The translations under genes were made by a program, and so were the position numbers. A stretch of DNA of 64,000 nt from Paracoccus mutanolyticus. Its GTDB lineage: Bacteria > Pseudomonadota > Alphaproteobacteria > Rhodobacterales > Rhodobacteraceae. Positions 20,028 to 28,654 of the stretch are shown here, piece by piece. The notes below the pieces were generated by a model. That model did not search any database, had not been told where the DNA came from, and worked only from the letters and a program-made list of their open reading frames with translations. Within the stretch, counting starts at the first letter, position 1, and each line of letters opens with the position of its first letter. The DNA is taken from assembly GCF_003285265.1 (NCBI RefSeq), contig NZ_CP030239.1, forward strand, positions 868,001 to 932,000, in the 5' to 3' direction.

Positions 20028-21133
20028 TCAGCCTTGCCGCGCCTTGGCCAGCGCCCGCGGCAAGGCCTGGGCGAAGGCGTCGAGCTCCGGGTCCGGCGCG
20101 CAGGACACGCGGATGCAGCGGTCCATCGGCGCGACGCCGGGCATTCGGGCAAAGATGCCCAGGTCGGCCAGCGCATCCAGCACCCGCCGGGCCAGGGCAC
20201 CATCGCCGCCGCAGTCGATGGCGACGAAATTCGTGGCCGAGGACAGGCACGCAGCCCTTGTCGCGGGCGATGGCCTCCAGGCGCGCGCGGGCGGCAGCCA
20301 CCGCGCGACAGACCCGCTCGAGGCCGTCGCGATCGGCCAGCGCGGCCAGCGCCCCCGCCTGCGCGATGCGGTTGATGCCGAAATGGTTGCGTATGCGGTC
20401 GAAGCCCGCGATCAGCGGCTCGGGCCCGGTGGCATAGCCGATCCGCGCGCCCGCCATGCCATAGGCCTTGGAAAAGGTGCGGAACCGGATCACCCGGTCG
20501 TCGGCCGGGTCGATGCGGGGGATCGCCTCGGCCGGGGCGAATTCGGCGTAGGCCTCGTCCAGCACCAGCAGCGCGCCTTGGGGCAGATCGGCCAGCATCG
20601 CCTCGATCCTCGCGCCGGGGTGCCAGCTGCCCATCGGATTGTCGGGGTTGGCCAGATAGACCAGCCGCGCGCCGTGATCGCGGGCCGCGGCCAGCAGGGC
20701 ATCGGGGTCCTCGGCATCGTCGCGATAGGGTACCTTGATCAGCGCCCGCCAAAGCCCGCAACGTGATAGTTGAAGGTCGGATAGCGCCGTCCGAGGTCAC
20801 CACCGTCTCGCCCGGCGCCACGACCAGCCGCACCAGCAGGCCCAGCAGCCCGTCGATGCCCTCGCCCAGCATGATGTGCCCGGGCGCGACGCCATGATGC
20901 GCGGCCAGCACGCTTCGCAACGCATGGCTGTCGGGATCGCCGTATTTCCACGCCTCGGCCGCCGTCCGGACCATCGCCTCGACCGCCAAGGGTGTGGGGC
21001 CAAAGCCGTTCTCGTTCGCGCCGAGCCGGGCTGTGAAAGGCGCGCCGCGCCGCCGCTCCAGCGTCTCGGGTCCGGTAAACGGGACGGTGGCCGGCAGGCC
21101 GTCGGGAATGGGGGCAAAGCGCAATCGGTCCAT
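20028..21133 (-). pseudogene. hisC: Histidinol-phosphate aminotransferase HisC, at least three frameshifts
   Basis: PLP enzyme of histidine synthesis, also acting on aromatic amino acids in some bacteria. All parts of a normal protein of about 365 aa are present but in different frames. The N-terminus runs from 21133 (TARLGANENGFGPTPLAVEA, LGEGIDGLLGLL). SDG-AYPTFNYHVAGFGG is in a second frame (near 20770-20800). The central part is MGSWHPGAR, LVLDEAYAEFAP and the PLP-lysine motif FRTFSKAYGMAGARIGYATG. The end from about 20255 reads FVAIDCGGDGALARRVLDAL in another frame, with stop at 20028. Breaks lie near 20790, 20750 and 20255. Probably sequence errors, since no other hisC is in view. Confidence 0.82.
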
Positions 21134-21182
21134 GACCGCGACAGAAACCGCAAATCCGGTGTCCGCGCAAGAGTCCCCGATG

Positions 21183-21240
21183 GCTTCTTTCGTGTCCAAA
21201 TATCCCGGGGGAGTCGCGGCACGCGACGGGGGCAGAGCCC
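21183..21240 (-). repeat. Modular intergenic element, copy F
   Basis: Minus-strand copy: weak GGGC/GCCC hairpin (21230-21240), perfect mini-hairpin GTCGCG / TGC / CGCGAC (21213-21227), then CTCCCCCGGGATATTTGG and ACACGAAAGAAG (21183-21212). It starts 7 nt after the stop of the small Lrp-type gene, in sense. The box tail is the same as copy A. Confidence 0.75.
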
Positions 21241-21246
21241 TCTCCC

Positions 21247-21483
21247 TTAGAACGCCTTGAAGGTCATCGTGGTCAGGGTGCGCACGATGCCGGGGATGTC
21301 GAACAGGTTCTCGGCCAGAAAGTGGCCCACATCCTGGTCCTCGGGGACATAGATCTTGGCCAGCAGGTCGTATTCGCCCGAGGTCGAGTAAAGCTCGCTG
21401 ACCAGTTCGCGGTCATAGATCGCGTCGGCGACCTCGTAGGTCTTTCCGGGGGTGCAGCGGAACTGGACAAAGACCGGGCGCAT
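21247..21483 (-). CDS. Stand-alone Lrp/AsnC ligand-binding (RAM) domain protein
   Basis: 78-aa protein made only of the C-terminal Lrp/AsnC domain: VQFRCTPGKTYEVADAI, SGEYDLLAKIYVPEDQDVG and ending TLTTMTFKAF. There is no helix-turn-helix, and the upstream sequence shows no lost DNA-binding part. Such single-domain proteins form ring oligomers that bind amino acids; a role in modulating full-length Lrp proteins is possible but unproven. ATG at 21483 is preceded by AAGGAGATCC, a strong ribosome binding site. Confidence 0.85.
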   Translation of the reverse strand: MRPVFVQFRCTPGKTYEVADAIYDRELVSELYSTSGEYDLLAKIYVPEDQDVGHFLAENLFDIPGIVRTLTTMTFKAF

Positions 21484-21513
21484 GGCGGATCTCCTTGGGC
21501 TTTGTCCCGGACC

Positions 21514-22890
21514 CTAGACTGTGGCCGGGGCCGGGGTCCAGTCCCCGCGGGCAAATCCGCGCCAGAACCGCCGCATCAACAGGACGGCCGCAAAGCTCAG
21601 GCCCACGACAAGGCCCAGCCACAGCCCCGCCGGACCCAACCCCAGGACAAAGGCCAGCCCGTAGGCCACGGGCATGCCCACCACCCAATAGCTGATCGCG
21701 GCCAGGATCATCGGCACGCGCGTATCCTGCACGCCGCGCAGCAGCCCCAGGCCGATCACCTGCATCGCGTCCATCAGCTGGAACAGGCCCGCATAGAACA
21801 GCAGGCCCGCCGCCAGTTCGACGATGGCGGGCGTCTCCGGGTGGGTGGCGTCCAGGTACAGGCCCACCAGCTGGCGCGGGAACAGCTCGAAGGCGGCGAC
21901 CGCCAGCAGCGCCAGGACCACCGATATGCCGATGACCGTCACCCCGGCGTCGCGCATGCCCTGCGCGTCCCCCCGCCCCTTGGCCTGGCCGATGCGCACG
22001 GTCGCGGCGTTCGACATGCCCAGATGCAGCATGAAGGTGATCGAGGCGATCTGCAGCGCGATGCCATGGGCCGCCAGTTCGCGCGTGCCGATCCAGCCCA
22101 TCATGACGTTCGAGCCGACGAACAGCCCGCCCTCGGCCACCATGGTCAGGCCGATGGGCAGTCCCAGGGCAAAGACCTGCCGCATCTCGGCCCAGTCGGG
22201 GCGCCAGAAACGCTGGAACAGGTGGTGCCGGCGCGCGGCGGGCAGCCAGGCCGCATAGCCCGCGATGGCCCCAAGCTGCAGGAACTGGACCACGACGGCG
22301 ACGATGGCCGCGCCCCGGACCCCCATCTCGGGCGCGCCGAGATTGCCGAAGATCAGCACCCAGTTCAGGAACACGACCAGCGGCAACCCGGCCAGCGTGA
22401 TCCACAGGACGACCTGGGTGCGCTCCATCGCGGCCAGATAGCTGGCCAGCGTCAGCTGGCACAGCACCGCGACCAGCCCGAACCCGGCGATGCGCAGGTA
22501 TTCCTGCGCCAGTTCCGCCACCACCGGCGCCTGACCCACCGCCAGCAGGATCGGTTCGGAATACCACATCGCCGGCAGCGCCAGCACGCCGTAGCCGATG
22601 GAGAGCCACAGCGCCATCCGAGCCGAGCGCCGGACCTCGACCTCGTCGCCGCGCGCGATGGCCGCGGCGATCAGGCCCATGACGCCGATGCCGAAGCCCA
22701 TGCCCAGAAAGAACAGGATGTGAAAGAACGAGGTGGCGATGACCAGCGCGGCCAGTTCGCTCACCCCGTACCAGCCGACCATGACGGTATCGGCGACGCC
22801 GATCGCCATGCGCGACAGGTGGCTGCCGACCAGCGGCAGGCCAAGCGCCAGCGTGGCGCGCAGATGGGGAAGATAAGGATCAAGGCGCAT
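21514..22890 (-). CDS. MATE family multidrug/metabolite exporter (NorM-like)
   Basis: Inner-membrane cation-coupled antiporter. 458 aa from the ATG at 22890, with about twelve hydrophobic segments arranged in two halves. The N-terminal half begins with LALGLPLVGSHLSRMAIGVAD, the second with FALGLPIGLTMVAEGGLF, the usual paired MATE repeats. GVRGAAIVAVVVQFLQL and GLGLLRGVQDTRVPMILAAI are typical. Substrate cannot be told. The longer start at 22926 adds an unlikely tail; MRLDPYLPHLRATLAL is the normal beginning. Confidence 0.9.
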   Translation of the reverse strand: MRLDPYLPHLRATLALGLPLVGSHLSRMAIGVADTVMVGWYGVSELAALVIATSFFHILFFLGMGFGIGVMGLIAAAIARGDEVEVRRSARMALWLSIGYGVLALPAMWYSEPILLAVGQAPVVAELAQEYLRIAGFGLVAVLCQLTLASYLAAMERTQVVLWITLAGLPLVVFLNWVLIFGNLGAPEMGVRGAAIVAVVVQFLQLGAIAGYAAWLPAARRHHLFQRFWRPDWAEMRQVFALGLPIGLTMVAEGGLFVGSNVMMGWIGTRELAAHGIALQIASITFMLHLGMSNAATVRIGQAKGRGDAQGMRDAGVTVIGISVVLALLAVAAFELFPRQLVGLYLDATHPETPAIVELAAGLLFYAGLFQLMDAMQVIGLGLLRGVQDTRVPMILAAISYWVVGMPVAYGLAFVLGLGPAGLWLGLVVGLSFAAVLLMRRFWRGFARGDWTPAPATV

Positions 22891-22938
22891 GGCTCCTGCC
22901 TTATCCTTGGGCAGAACGGGCGGCAAGAGGAGGGGGGA

Positions 22939-23574
22939 TCAGGGCCGGATCTCGACCTCGGTGCCGAGGCGGGTCATGGCGAAGATCTCGTCCATCTCGT
23001 GGTCGGCGACGGCGATGCAGCCCTCGGTCCAGTCGCCCTTGACGCGGAAGCCGTCGGGGATCTGGTTCGGCTGCCCGTGGATCATGATGTCGCCGCCGGG
23101 GCTGTGGCCGGCGCGGCGCGCGGCCTCGCGGTGGCGGGGCTGAGGATAGTCGATGCCCAGGGACAGGTGAAAGCGGCTTTGCGGGTTCAACCGGTCGATG
23201 CGGAAGATGCCCTCGGGCGTGCGGCCGTCGCCCTGCCGGGACTTGTCGCCGTCGGGCGAAAAACCCAGGGCGATGCGATAGGTCTTGGGCGGGCCCTGGC
23301 GCTGATAGACCGTCATGCGCCGGGCCGATTTCTCGACCAGGATGCGGTCGACCGGGGAAACCAGCTCGATCTCGTCCGGGGCGGTCTGCGGCAGGTAGGT
23401 GTCGGGGATGCCGAGGTCCGGCAGGCCCGGCAGCCGTTCCAGCCCCGGCGCCACGCCGATCCCCGGCCCCTCGGGCAGCAACGCAAGCTGCGGCGCGGGC
23501 CGCAGCAGCACCCAGCCGCCCCAGGTCAGGAACAGCAGCGCCGCAACCGAGAACAGGCCCGCCAGCCGCTTCAT
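22939..23574 (-). CDS. L,D-transpeptidase (YkuD) family protein
   Basis: Periplasmic enzyme of the type that cross-links or trims peptidoglycan. 211 aa with an N-terminal membrane anchor or signal sequence (LFSVAALLFLTWGGWVLL). The YkuD domain spans about residues 75-210, with HGQPNQIPDGFRVKGDWTEG followed by the catalytic Cys in GCIAV. The short linker rich in Pro and Gly suits a tethered periplasmic protein. Downstream of the MalY-like gene by 12 nt, possibly co-transcribed. Confidence 0.88.
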   Translation of the reverse strand: MKRLAGLFSVAALLFLTWGGWVLLRPAPQLALLPEGPGIGVAPGLERLPGLPDLGIPDTYLPQTAPDEIELVSPVDRILVEKSARRMTVYQRQGPPKTYRIALGFSPDGDKSRQGDGRTPEGIFRIDRLNPQSRFHLSLGIDYPQPRHREAARRAGHSPGGDIMIHGQPNQIPDGFRVKGDWTEGCIAVADHEMDEIFAMTRLGTEVEIRP

Positions 23575-23586
23575 CCCCTGCCCCTC

Positions 23587-24771
23587 CTATTGCAGGTCGC
23601 CAAAGGCGCGGCTCATGCGCTCGACCGCAGCCTCGACCCGGGCGCGCGTCGTCGCCAGGTTGAAGCGCACGAAGCTTTCGCCCCCCGTGCCGAAGGATGC
23701 GCCGCCGCTGGCCGCGATGCGGGCGTCATGGGCGATGCGGCGCTCGATCTCGGCGGGGGCCATGCCGGTGCCGGCGAAATCGACCCAGGCCAGGTAGGTC
23801 GCCTGCAAGGGCATCGAGCGCAGGCCCGGGATCGCCGCGATCCCCCGGTCAAAGACCTGCCGGTTGCCGTCCAGATAGGCGACCAGATCGTCCACCCAGG
23901 CCGCGCCCTCGGGCGAATAGGCGGCGGCGACCATGTTCAGCCCGAACAGCCCCGGCGAGATGCCCAGCGCCATGAACCGCTGCGACAGCCGCCGGCGCAG
24001 GTCGGGGTCGGCCACGATCAGGTTGCCGATATGGGCGCCGGCGATGTTGAAGGTCTTGGTCGCGGCGGTCAGCGTGACCAGGCGGGGCGCGGCCTCGGGG
24101 ACCAGCCGCGCCAGCACATGATGGCGCGGGCTGCCGGGCAGCACCAGGTCATGGTGGATTTCGTCCGAGACCAGGATCAGGTCATGGGCGGCGCAGAACT
24201 CGGCCACCTGGCGCAGTTCGGCCTCGGACCAGACGCGGCCGCCGGGATTGTGGGGCGAACACAGCACCAGCATCCTCTCGCGGCCCGTCATCAGCCCGGC
24301 CCAGCCCTCCCAGTCCATGCGGTATTCGCCGTCCTCCACGACCAGCGGAAATTCGGTGATCCCGCGCCCGGCGGCGCGGATGACGCGGGCAAAGCCGTGA
24401 TAGACCGGCGTCATCAGCACGACCGCGTCCCCGGGCGCGGTAAAGGTGTCCACGCACAGCGCGGTCCCGTTGACCAGCCCGTGCGCGGTCAGGATCCATT
24501 CCGGCTCGACCGTCCAGCCGTGGCGGTTCTGCATCCACCAGCGAATCGCCTCCAGATAGGGGCGGTGTTCGCCGGGATAGCCATAGATGCCGTGCCGGGC
24601 CATCGCCTCGACCGCCTGCTGGACCGGGGCGGGGGGGCGAAAGTCCATGTCGGCGACCCACATCGCGATGCTGTCCTGCGGCGCGACGCCAAAGATCTTG
24701 TGCATATCGTCCCATTTCGAGCACAGCGTGCCCAGGCGGTCGATGGGTTCGTCGAAATCTGCGGCTGGCAT
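23587..24771 (-). CDS. MalY/PatB-type PLP aminotransferase (putative C-S beta-lyase)
   Basis: Fold-type I PLP enzyme of the MalY/PatB group, members of which cleave cystathionine or other C-S bonds. 394 aa. Visible features: N-terminal KWDDMHKIFG and MWVADMDFRPP, substrate-site HGLVNGTA, CSPHNPGGRVW, SDEIHHDLVLPG and the PLP-lysine motif TAATKTFNIAGAH. The WVADMDF motif is specific for this subgroup. ATG at 24771 has GGAG upstream. Divergent from the deformylase cluster. Confidence 0.9.
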   Translation of the reverse strand: MPAADFDEPIDRLGTLCSKWDDMHKIFGVAPQDSIAMWVADMDFRPPAPVQQAVEAMARHGIYGYPGEHRPYLEAIRWWMQNRHGWTVEPEWILTAHGLVNGTALCVDTFTAPGDAVVLMTPVYHGFARVIRAAGRGITEFPLVVEDGEYRMDWEGWAGLMTGRERMLVLCSPHNPGGRVWSEAELRQVAEFCAAHDLILVSDEIHHDLVLPGSPRHHVLARLVPEAAPRLVTLTAATKTFNIAGAHIGNLIVADPDLRRRLSQRFMALGISPGLFGLNMVAAAYSPEGAAWVDDLVAYLDGNRQVFDRGIAAIPGLRSMPLQATYLAWVDFAGTGMAPAEIERRIAHDARIAASGGASFGTGGESFVRFNLATTRARVEAAVERMSRAFGDLQ

Positions 24772-24845
24772 GGCATTCTCCTGATAGTCGGGCCCCACAA
24801 TAACGGCTTGTTGCGCGGCTTGAACCCTTCGCCTAAGTGATACGC

Positions 24846-25367
24846 ATGAGCATGCTGAATATTCTTCTTCATCCCGATCCCCGGCTGAAAAGGATCTGCG
24901 AGCCGGTGGCCCGCATCACGCCCGAGGTCGAGACCCTGGCCGCCGACATGCTGGCGACCATGTACGACGCGCCGGGCGTGGGCCTGGCCGCGCCGCAGGT
25001 CGGCGTGCTGTCGCGGCTTTACGTCATGGACTGCAACAAGGACCCCAAGGCGCCGCGCGACCCTCTGGTGATGGTCAACCCCGAGGTCACCTGGACCTCG
25101 GAGGCGCTGAACACCTATGAGGAAGGCTGCCTGTCGATCCCCGACCACTACGCCGACGTGACCCGTCCGGCCCAGGTCAAGGTCCGCTGGCTGGGCCTGG
25201 ACGGCAAGACGCACGAACGCGACTTCGACGGGCTTTGGGCGACCTGTGCCCAGCACGAGATCGACCATCTCGACGGGCGGCTGTTCATCGACTACCTGGG
25301 CCCGATCAAGCGCCAGATGATCACGCGCAAGATGGTCAAGCTGAAACGCGAGAGGGCCCGTGCCTGA
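24846..25367 (+). CDS. def: Peptide deformylase (catalytic copy)
   Basis: Metal enzyme removing the formyl group from new proteins. 173 aa from the ATG at 24846; a GTG at 24837 would add three residues. All three motifs are complete: GVGLAAPQVG, EEGCLSIP and QHEIDHLDG, giving the Cys and two His metal ligands and the catalytic Glu. C-terminal basic tail MITRKMVKLKRERARA. First of three deformylase-type genes in a row; its stop overlaps the next start by 8 nt. Confidence 0.95.
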   Translation: MSMLNILLHPDPRLKRICEPVARITPEVETLAADMLATMYDAPGVGLAAPQVGVLSRLYVMDCNKDPKAPRDPLVMVNPEVTWTSEALNTYEEGCLSIPDHYADVTRPAQVKVRWLGLDGKTHERDFDGLWATCAQHEIDHLDGRLFIDYLGPIKRQMITRKMVKLKRERARA

Positions 25368-25917
25368 GCCGCTGACCGCAGCCGATCTGGCGGGCGCGCC
25401 CCGCCCGCCCGATCCGGCCGCGCTGCTCCGCCGGGGCCGGGTGCGCCCGGTCGTCCTGCACCCCGACCCGATCCTGCGCCAGCGGTGCGAACCCGCCGGG
25501 GCGCTGGACTGGGACAGCCTGTGCCAGCTGGCCGGCGACCTGCTGGCGACGCTCTATCATGCCGGCGGGCGCGGCCTGGCCGCCCCCCAGATCGGCGAGC
25601 CGGTGCGCATCTTCGTCATGGATGCCGGCTGGAAGGCCGACGCGCCCTGCCCCCGCGTCTTTCTGGACCCGCAGATCACCCCCCTTGCCGGCCCCGACGA
25701 GACGGCCGAGGAAACCTGCCTGTCGATCCCTGGCCAGCCGGTCGCCGTCACCCGCCCCGCTGCCGTCTCGGTCGCCTTCTTCGACCTGATGGGCACGCTT
25801 TGCACGGCTGACCTGACGGGGATCGAGGCCCGCATCGCCCAGCACGAGGCCGACCACCTGGACGGCCGCCTCATCATCGACCGCGCGGCGCGGCGCGAAG
25901 TGCAGCGAAATCGTTAA
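25360..25917 (+). CDS. Second peptide deformylase paralogue
   Basis: 185 aa with GTG start at 25360 inside the end of the first deformylase gene. It has an N-terminal extension of about 30 residues (LTAADLAGAPRPPDPAALL). Motif 1 is GRGLAAPQIG, motif 2 is EETCLSIPG with Thr in place of the usual Gly, and motif 3 QHEADHLDG is complete. The metal ligands and catalytic Glu are therefore kept and the protein may be active, with a changed substrate loop. Translationally coupled to the first copy. Confidence 0.88.
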   Translation: MPEPLTAADLAGAPRPPDPAALLRRGRVRPVVLHPDPILRQRCEPAGALDWDSLCQLAGDLLATLYHAGGRGLAAPQIGEPVRIFVMDAGWKADAPCPRVFLDPQITPLAGPDETAEETCLSIPGQPVAVTRPAAVSVAFFDLMGTLCTADLTGIEARIAQHEADHLDGRLIIDRAARREVQRNR

Positions 25918-25987
25918 AATCCCTGGCGTCCGGGTGATCCTGCGGCGGGTTCTGCTAGGCTGTCCCCATCGCAACCGGGGAACCGCC

Positions 25988-26254
25988 ATGATCCTGTTTC
26001 TGACCTTCCTTGCCTTCGCCACCGGCTGCCTGCTGGGCGCCCGGGCCGTCCGCCCGTGCCCGGCTTCGCAGCCGCACCGGCACGAATGGGCGGCCTTTTG
26101 CCAGGGCGGCCTGCCCCTGCCGCCCGTCCCGGCATCGTCCTTCGGCAGCCTTCCGGTCGGGGTGGCGCCGGCCGGGACGGTCCAGGGTCCCGGGCGCGCC
26201 TCCAGCGCCCTCGCCACCAGCGGCGGCCGGATTTACCTTCGGTCGCGGGCGTGA
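25988..26254 (+). CDS. Small hypothetical protein with N-terminal hydrophobic segment
   Basis: Possible 88-aa product starting MILFLTFLAFATGCLLGARA, one membrane or signal segment, followed by a low-complexity Pro/Gly/Ala tail. A GGGGAACC stretch precedes the ATG at 25988 and may serve as ribosome binding site. It sits between the second and third deformylase genes on the same strand. I do not recognise a family, and in such GC-rich DNA a chance ORF cannot be excluded. Confidence 0.4.
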   Translation: MILFLTFLAFATGCLLGARAVRPCPASQPHRHEWAAFCQGGLPLPPVPASSFGSLPVGVAPAGTVQGPGRASSALATSGGRIYLRSRA

Positions 26255-26286
26255 TAGGGCGCGGCCATCCCCTGCCAAGGCCGCCC

Positions 26287-26785
26287 ATGACCATCCGCCC
26301 CTTCCTGCCCTATTCGGACCGCCGCCTGCACATCCCGGCCGAGCCGGTCCAGGCGATCACCGAAACCGTGCGGATGATCCGGGCGACATGATCGACACCA
26401 TGGACGCGATGCCGGGCCTGGGCCTGGCCGTCGCCGCAGATCGGCATCTGCTGCCGCTGGCGGTGGTCGACGCCTCGGACAAGCGCGGCCAGGCGATCCG
26501 CTGGCCAACCCCGAGGTGCTGCACGCCAGCACCCAGATGCGCGCCCATGACGAGGCAAGCCCGAACCTGCCCGGCGTCTTCGCCCGGATCGAGCGTCCCC
26601 GCGCGGTGACCGTGCGCTTCCTGAACGACCGCGCCGAGATCGAGGACCGGGATTTCGTCGGCCTCTGGGCCACCTCGGTCCAGCACCAGATCGACCATCT
26701 GGACGGCAAGCTCTATGTCGATCACCTGACGCCCCTGCGCCGCAAGATGCTGGTGGCGAAATCGGCAAAGCTCGCGCGCCGATAG
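26287..26785 (+). pseudogene. Third peptide deformylase-like gene, frameshifted and lacking catalytic residues
   Basis: The sequence can be pieced together from three frames: MTIRPFLPYSDRRLHIPAEP, then MIDTMDAMPGLGLA with a damaged AAPQIG motif, then NPEVLHAS to the end KMLVAKSAKLARR. Breaks lie near 26388, 26430 and 26505. Beyond the indels, motif 2 reads DEASPNLPGV, without the metal-binding Cys. Motif 3 reads QHQIDHLDGK, with Gln where the catalytic Glu belongs. The 3' part (26516-26785) is one clean frame, so these changes are not caused by the frameshifts. The encoded protein would be a non-catalytic deformylase relative. Confidence 0.8.
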
Positions 26786-27019
26786 ATCTGGCGCGGCAGG
26801 TCGTCCTGCGGGCTGCAACCGTTTCCTTCCTGCCCTGCGGCAAGGGGCCCGAACAGGCGCCGACGCCTTCGCGCGCCGGTTTGACCGGGCAAGCCGCGGT
26901 GCAGCCGGGCCTTTTCTTTCAACCGGCCCGCCCCTAACCTGCGCGGGAAGGCCCATCCCGAGACCCCGGACCGGCGCCACGACCAACCCCGCCCGCGGCC
27001 CAAAGGGAGGCGCTGCCAG

Positions 27020-28654
27020 ATGTTTTCGGTCCTGCCGCTGCTTTCGGGCCTGCTGTTCGCCGCCGCCTCGCTGACGCCGTCGCTGATCCCGCGGGACTGG
27101 ATCATGCAGGGCGCGCTGGCCGGCGTTTCGATGGCGGCGGGCTATCTGGCGACGCAGTTCCTGCTGGCGCTGTGGCGCACGCTGCAGATCCCGGTGCTGG
27201 CCGGCCGGCGCGCCACCATCGCGCATGCCGTCGTCGCGGTCCCGGTGCTGGCGGTGCTGGTGCGCTGCGTGGCGCTGGCGGACGACTGGCAGAACAGCAT
27301 CCGCCTGCGCATGGACATGCCTTTGGTCGAGGCGACGAACACCACCAAGATGCTGCTGCTGGCGGCGGCGGTGTTTCTGGTGCTGTTCGTCATCGGCAAG
27401 CTGGTGCAGGGGCTGTTCGACCTGCTGCGCCTGCGGCTGGCGCGCCATATCCCGGTCGCCAGCGCCAATGTGCTGGGGCTGCTGCTGGCGGCGATGATCG
27501 TGGTCACGCTGACCCGCGACGGGGTGGTGAACGCGGCCATGCGGATGGCCGACAGCTCCTACGCCGCCGCCCAGCACCTGACCGACCCGAACACCCCGCC
27601 CCCGTCCGAGGGCTGGCAATCGGGCGGCCCCGGTTCGGTCGCGGAATGGGGGCTGATGGGCGCGCCGGGGCGCGACTTCGTCACCGGCGGCCCGCGCGCC
27701 GCCGCGATCTCGGCCTTTACCGGCCGGCCCGCGCGCGAACCGCGGCGCATCTACATCGGCCTGGCGCAGGAAAAGGACGCCGAGGACCGCGCCCGCCTGG
27801 CCCTGGACGAGATGCTGCGCGCGGCGCCTTCGACCGCAAGGTGCTGGTCGTGGCCAGCCCCACCGGCACCGGCTGGATGGACCCGGCCGCTACGACGCGC
27901 TGGAAACATGCACAACGGCGACGTGGCGACGGTGGCGGTGCAGTATTCCTATCTGCAAAGCCCGCTGGCGCTGATCTTCGAAACCGATGCCGGGCTCGAG
28001 CAGACGACCGCGCTGACCCGCCTGGTCTATGACCATTGGCGCAGCCTGCCCCTCGATCGCAGGCCGCGACTTTACCTGCACGGGATCTCGCTGGGGGCAT
28101 GGTCGTCGATGTATGCCTTCAACCCGTTCCAGATGATGAACGAACCCGTCTCGGGCGCGTTCTGGGTCGGGCCGCCGTTCCCCTCGACCCTGTGGCGCCA
28201 GGCCAACAGCGCCCGCGACCCCGCCAGCCCCCTGATCCTGCCCGAGGTCGATGACGGAGAGGTCATCCGCTATGCCAGCCAGTTCGCACCGCCCGACCGC
28301 TCGGGCCGGCCCTGGGGGCGGCTGCGCATCCTGTTCCTGCAGCACGCCAGCGACGCCATCGTGTTCTACAGCCCGACCTCGCTTTGGCGCAGGCCCGAGT
28401 GGATGAACGAGCCGCTCGCCCCGGACGTGTCGCCGGCGCTGGGGTTCACGCCCATCGTCACGCAGCTTCAACTGGCCGTGGACATGCTGATCTCGACCTC
28501 GACCCCGCCGGGCTTCGGCCATATCTACGACGCCGAGGAATACATCGACGGCTGGGTATCGGTGACCGCCCCCGAGGGGTGGACGCAGGCCGACACCGAC
28601 CGGCTCAAGGCGAAATGCGGCAAGGGCGGACTGCTTGGATGCGACAACGGCTGA
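27020..28654 (+). CDS. Membrane-anchored alpha/beta hydrolase (PF10081/PF15420-like)
   Basis: 544 aa. The N-terminal third has four membrane segments (first LLSGLLFAAASLTPSLIP, then near residues 35-60, 70-85 and 110-130, with a further one near 155-175). A soluble alpha/beta hydrolase domain follows, with the nucleophile motif HGISLGAWSS. A stretch at 27827-27900 is read in a wrong frame: ARCWSWPAPPAPAGWTRPL replaces FDRKVLVVASPTGTGWMDP, which is present one frame away. Two compensating indels restore the frame. Substrate unknown. The next hydrolase gene overlaps its end by 16 nt. Confidence 0.82.
   Translation: MFSVLPLLSGLLFAAASLTPSLIPRDWIMQGALAGVSMAAGYLATQFLLALWRTLQIPVLAGRRATIAHAVVAVPVLAVLVRCVALADDWQNSIRLRMDMPLVEATNTTKMLLLAAAVFLVLFVIGKLVQGLFDLLRLRLARHIPVASANVLGLLLAAMIVVTLTRDGVVNAAMRMADSSYAAAQHLTDPNTPPPSEGWQSGGPGSVAEWGLMGAPGRDFVTGGPRAAAISAFTGRPAREPRRIYIGLAQEKDAEDRARLALDEMLRAAPSTARCWSWPAPPAPAGWTRPLRRAGNMHNGDVATVAVQYSYLQSPLALIFETDAGLEQTTALTRLVYDHWRSLPLDRRPRLYLHGISLGAWSSMYAFNPFQMMNEPVSGAFWVGPPFPSTLWRQANSARDPASPLILPEVDDGEVIRYASQFAPPDRSGRPWGRLRILFLQHASDAIVFYSPTSLWRRPEWMNEPLAPDVSPALGFTPIVTQLQLAVDMLISTSTPPGFGHIYDAEEYIDGWVSVTAPEGWTQADTDRLKAKCGKGGLLGCDNG

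Noticed and set aside
21322..24840. 1172-aa plus-strand ORF
   Set aside because: Covers the antisense of four well-supported minus-strand genes (RAM domain, MATE, L,D-transpeptidase, MalY-like).
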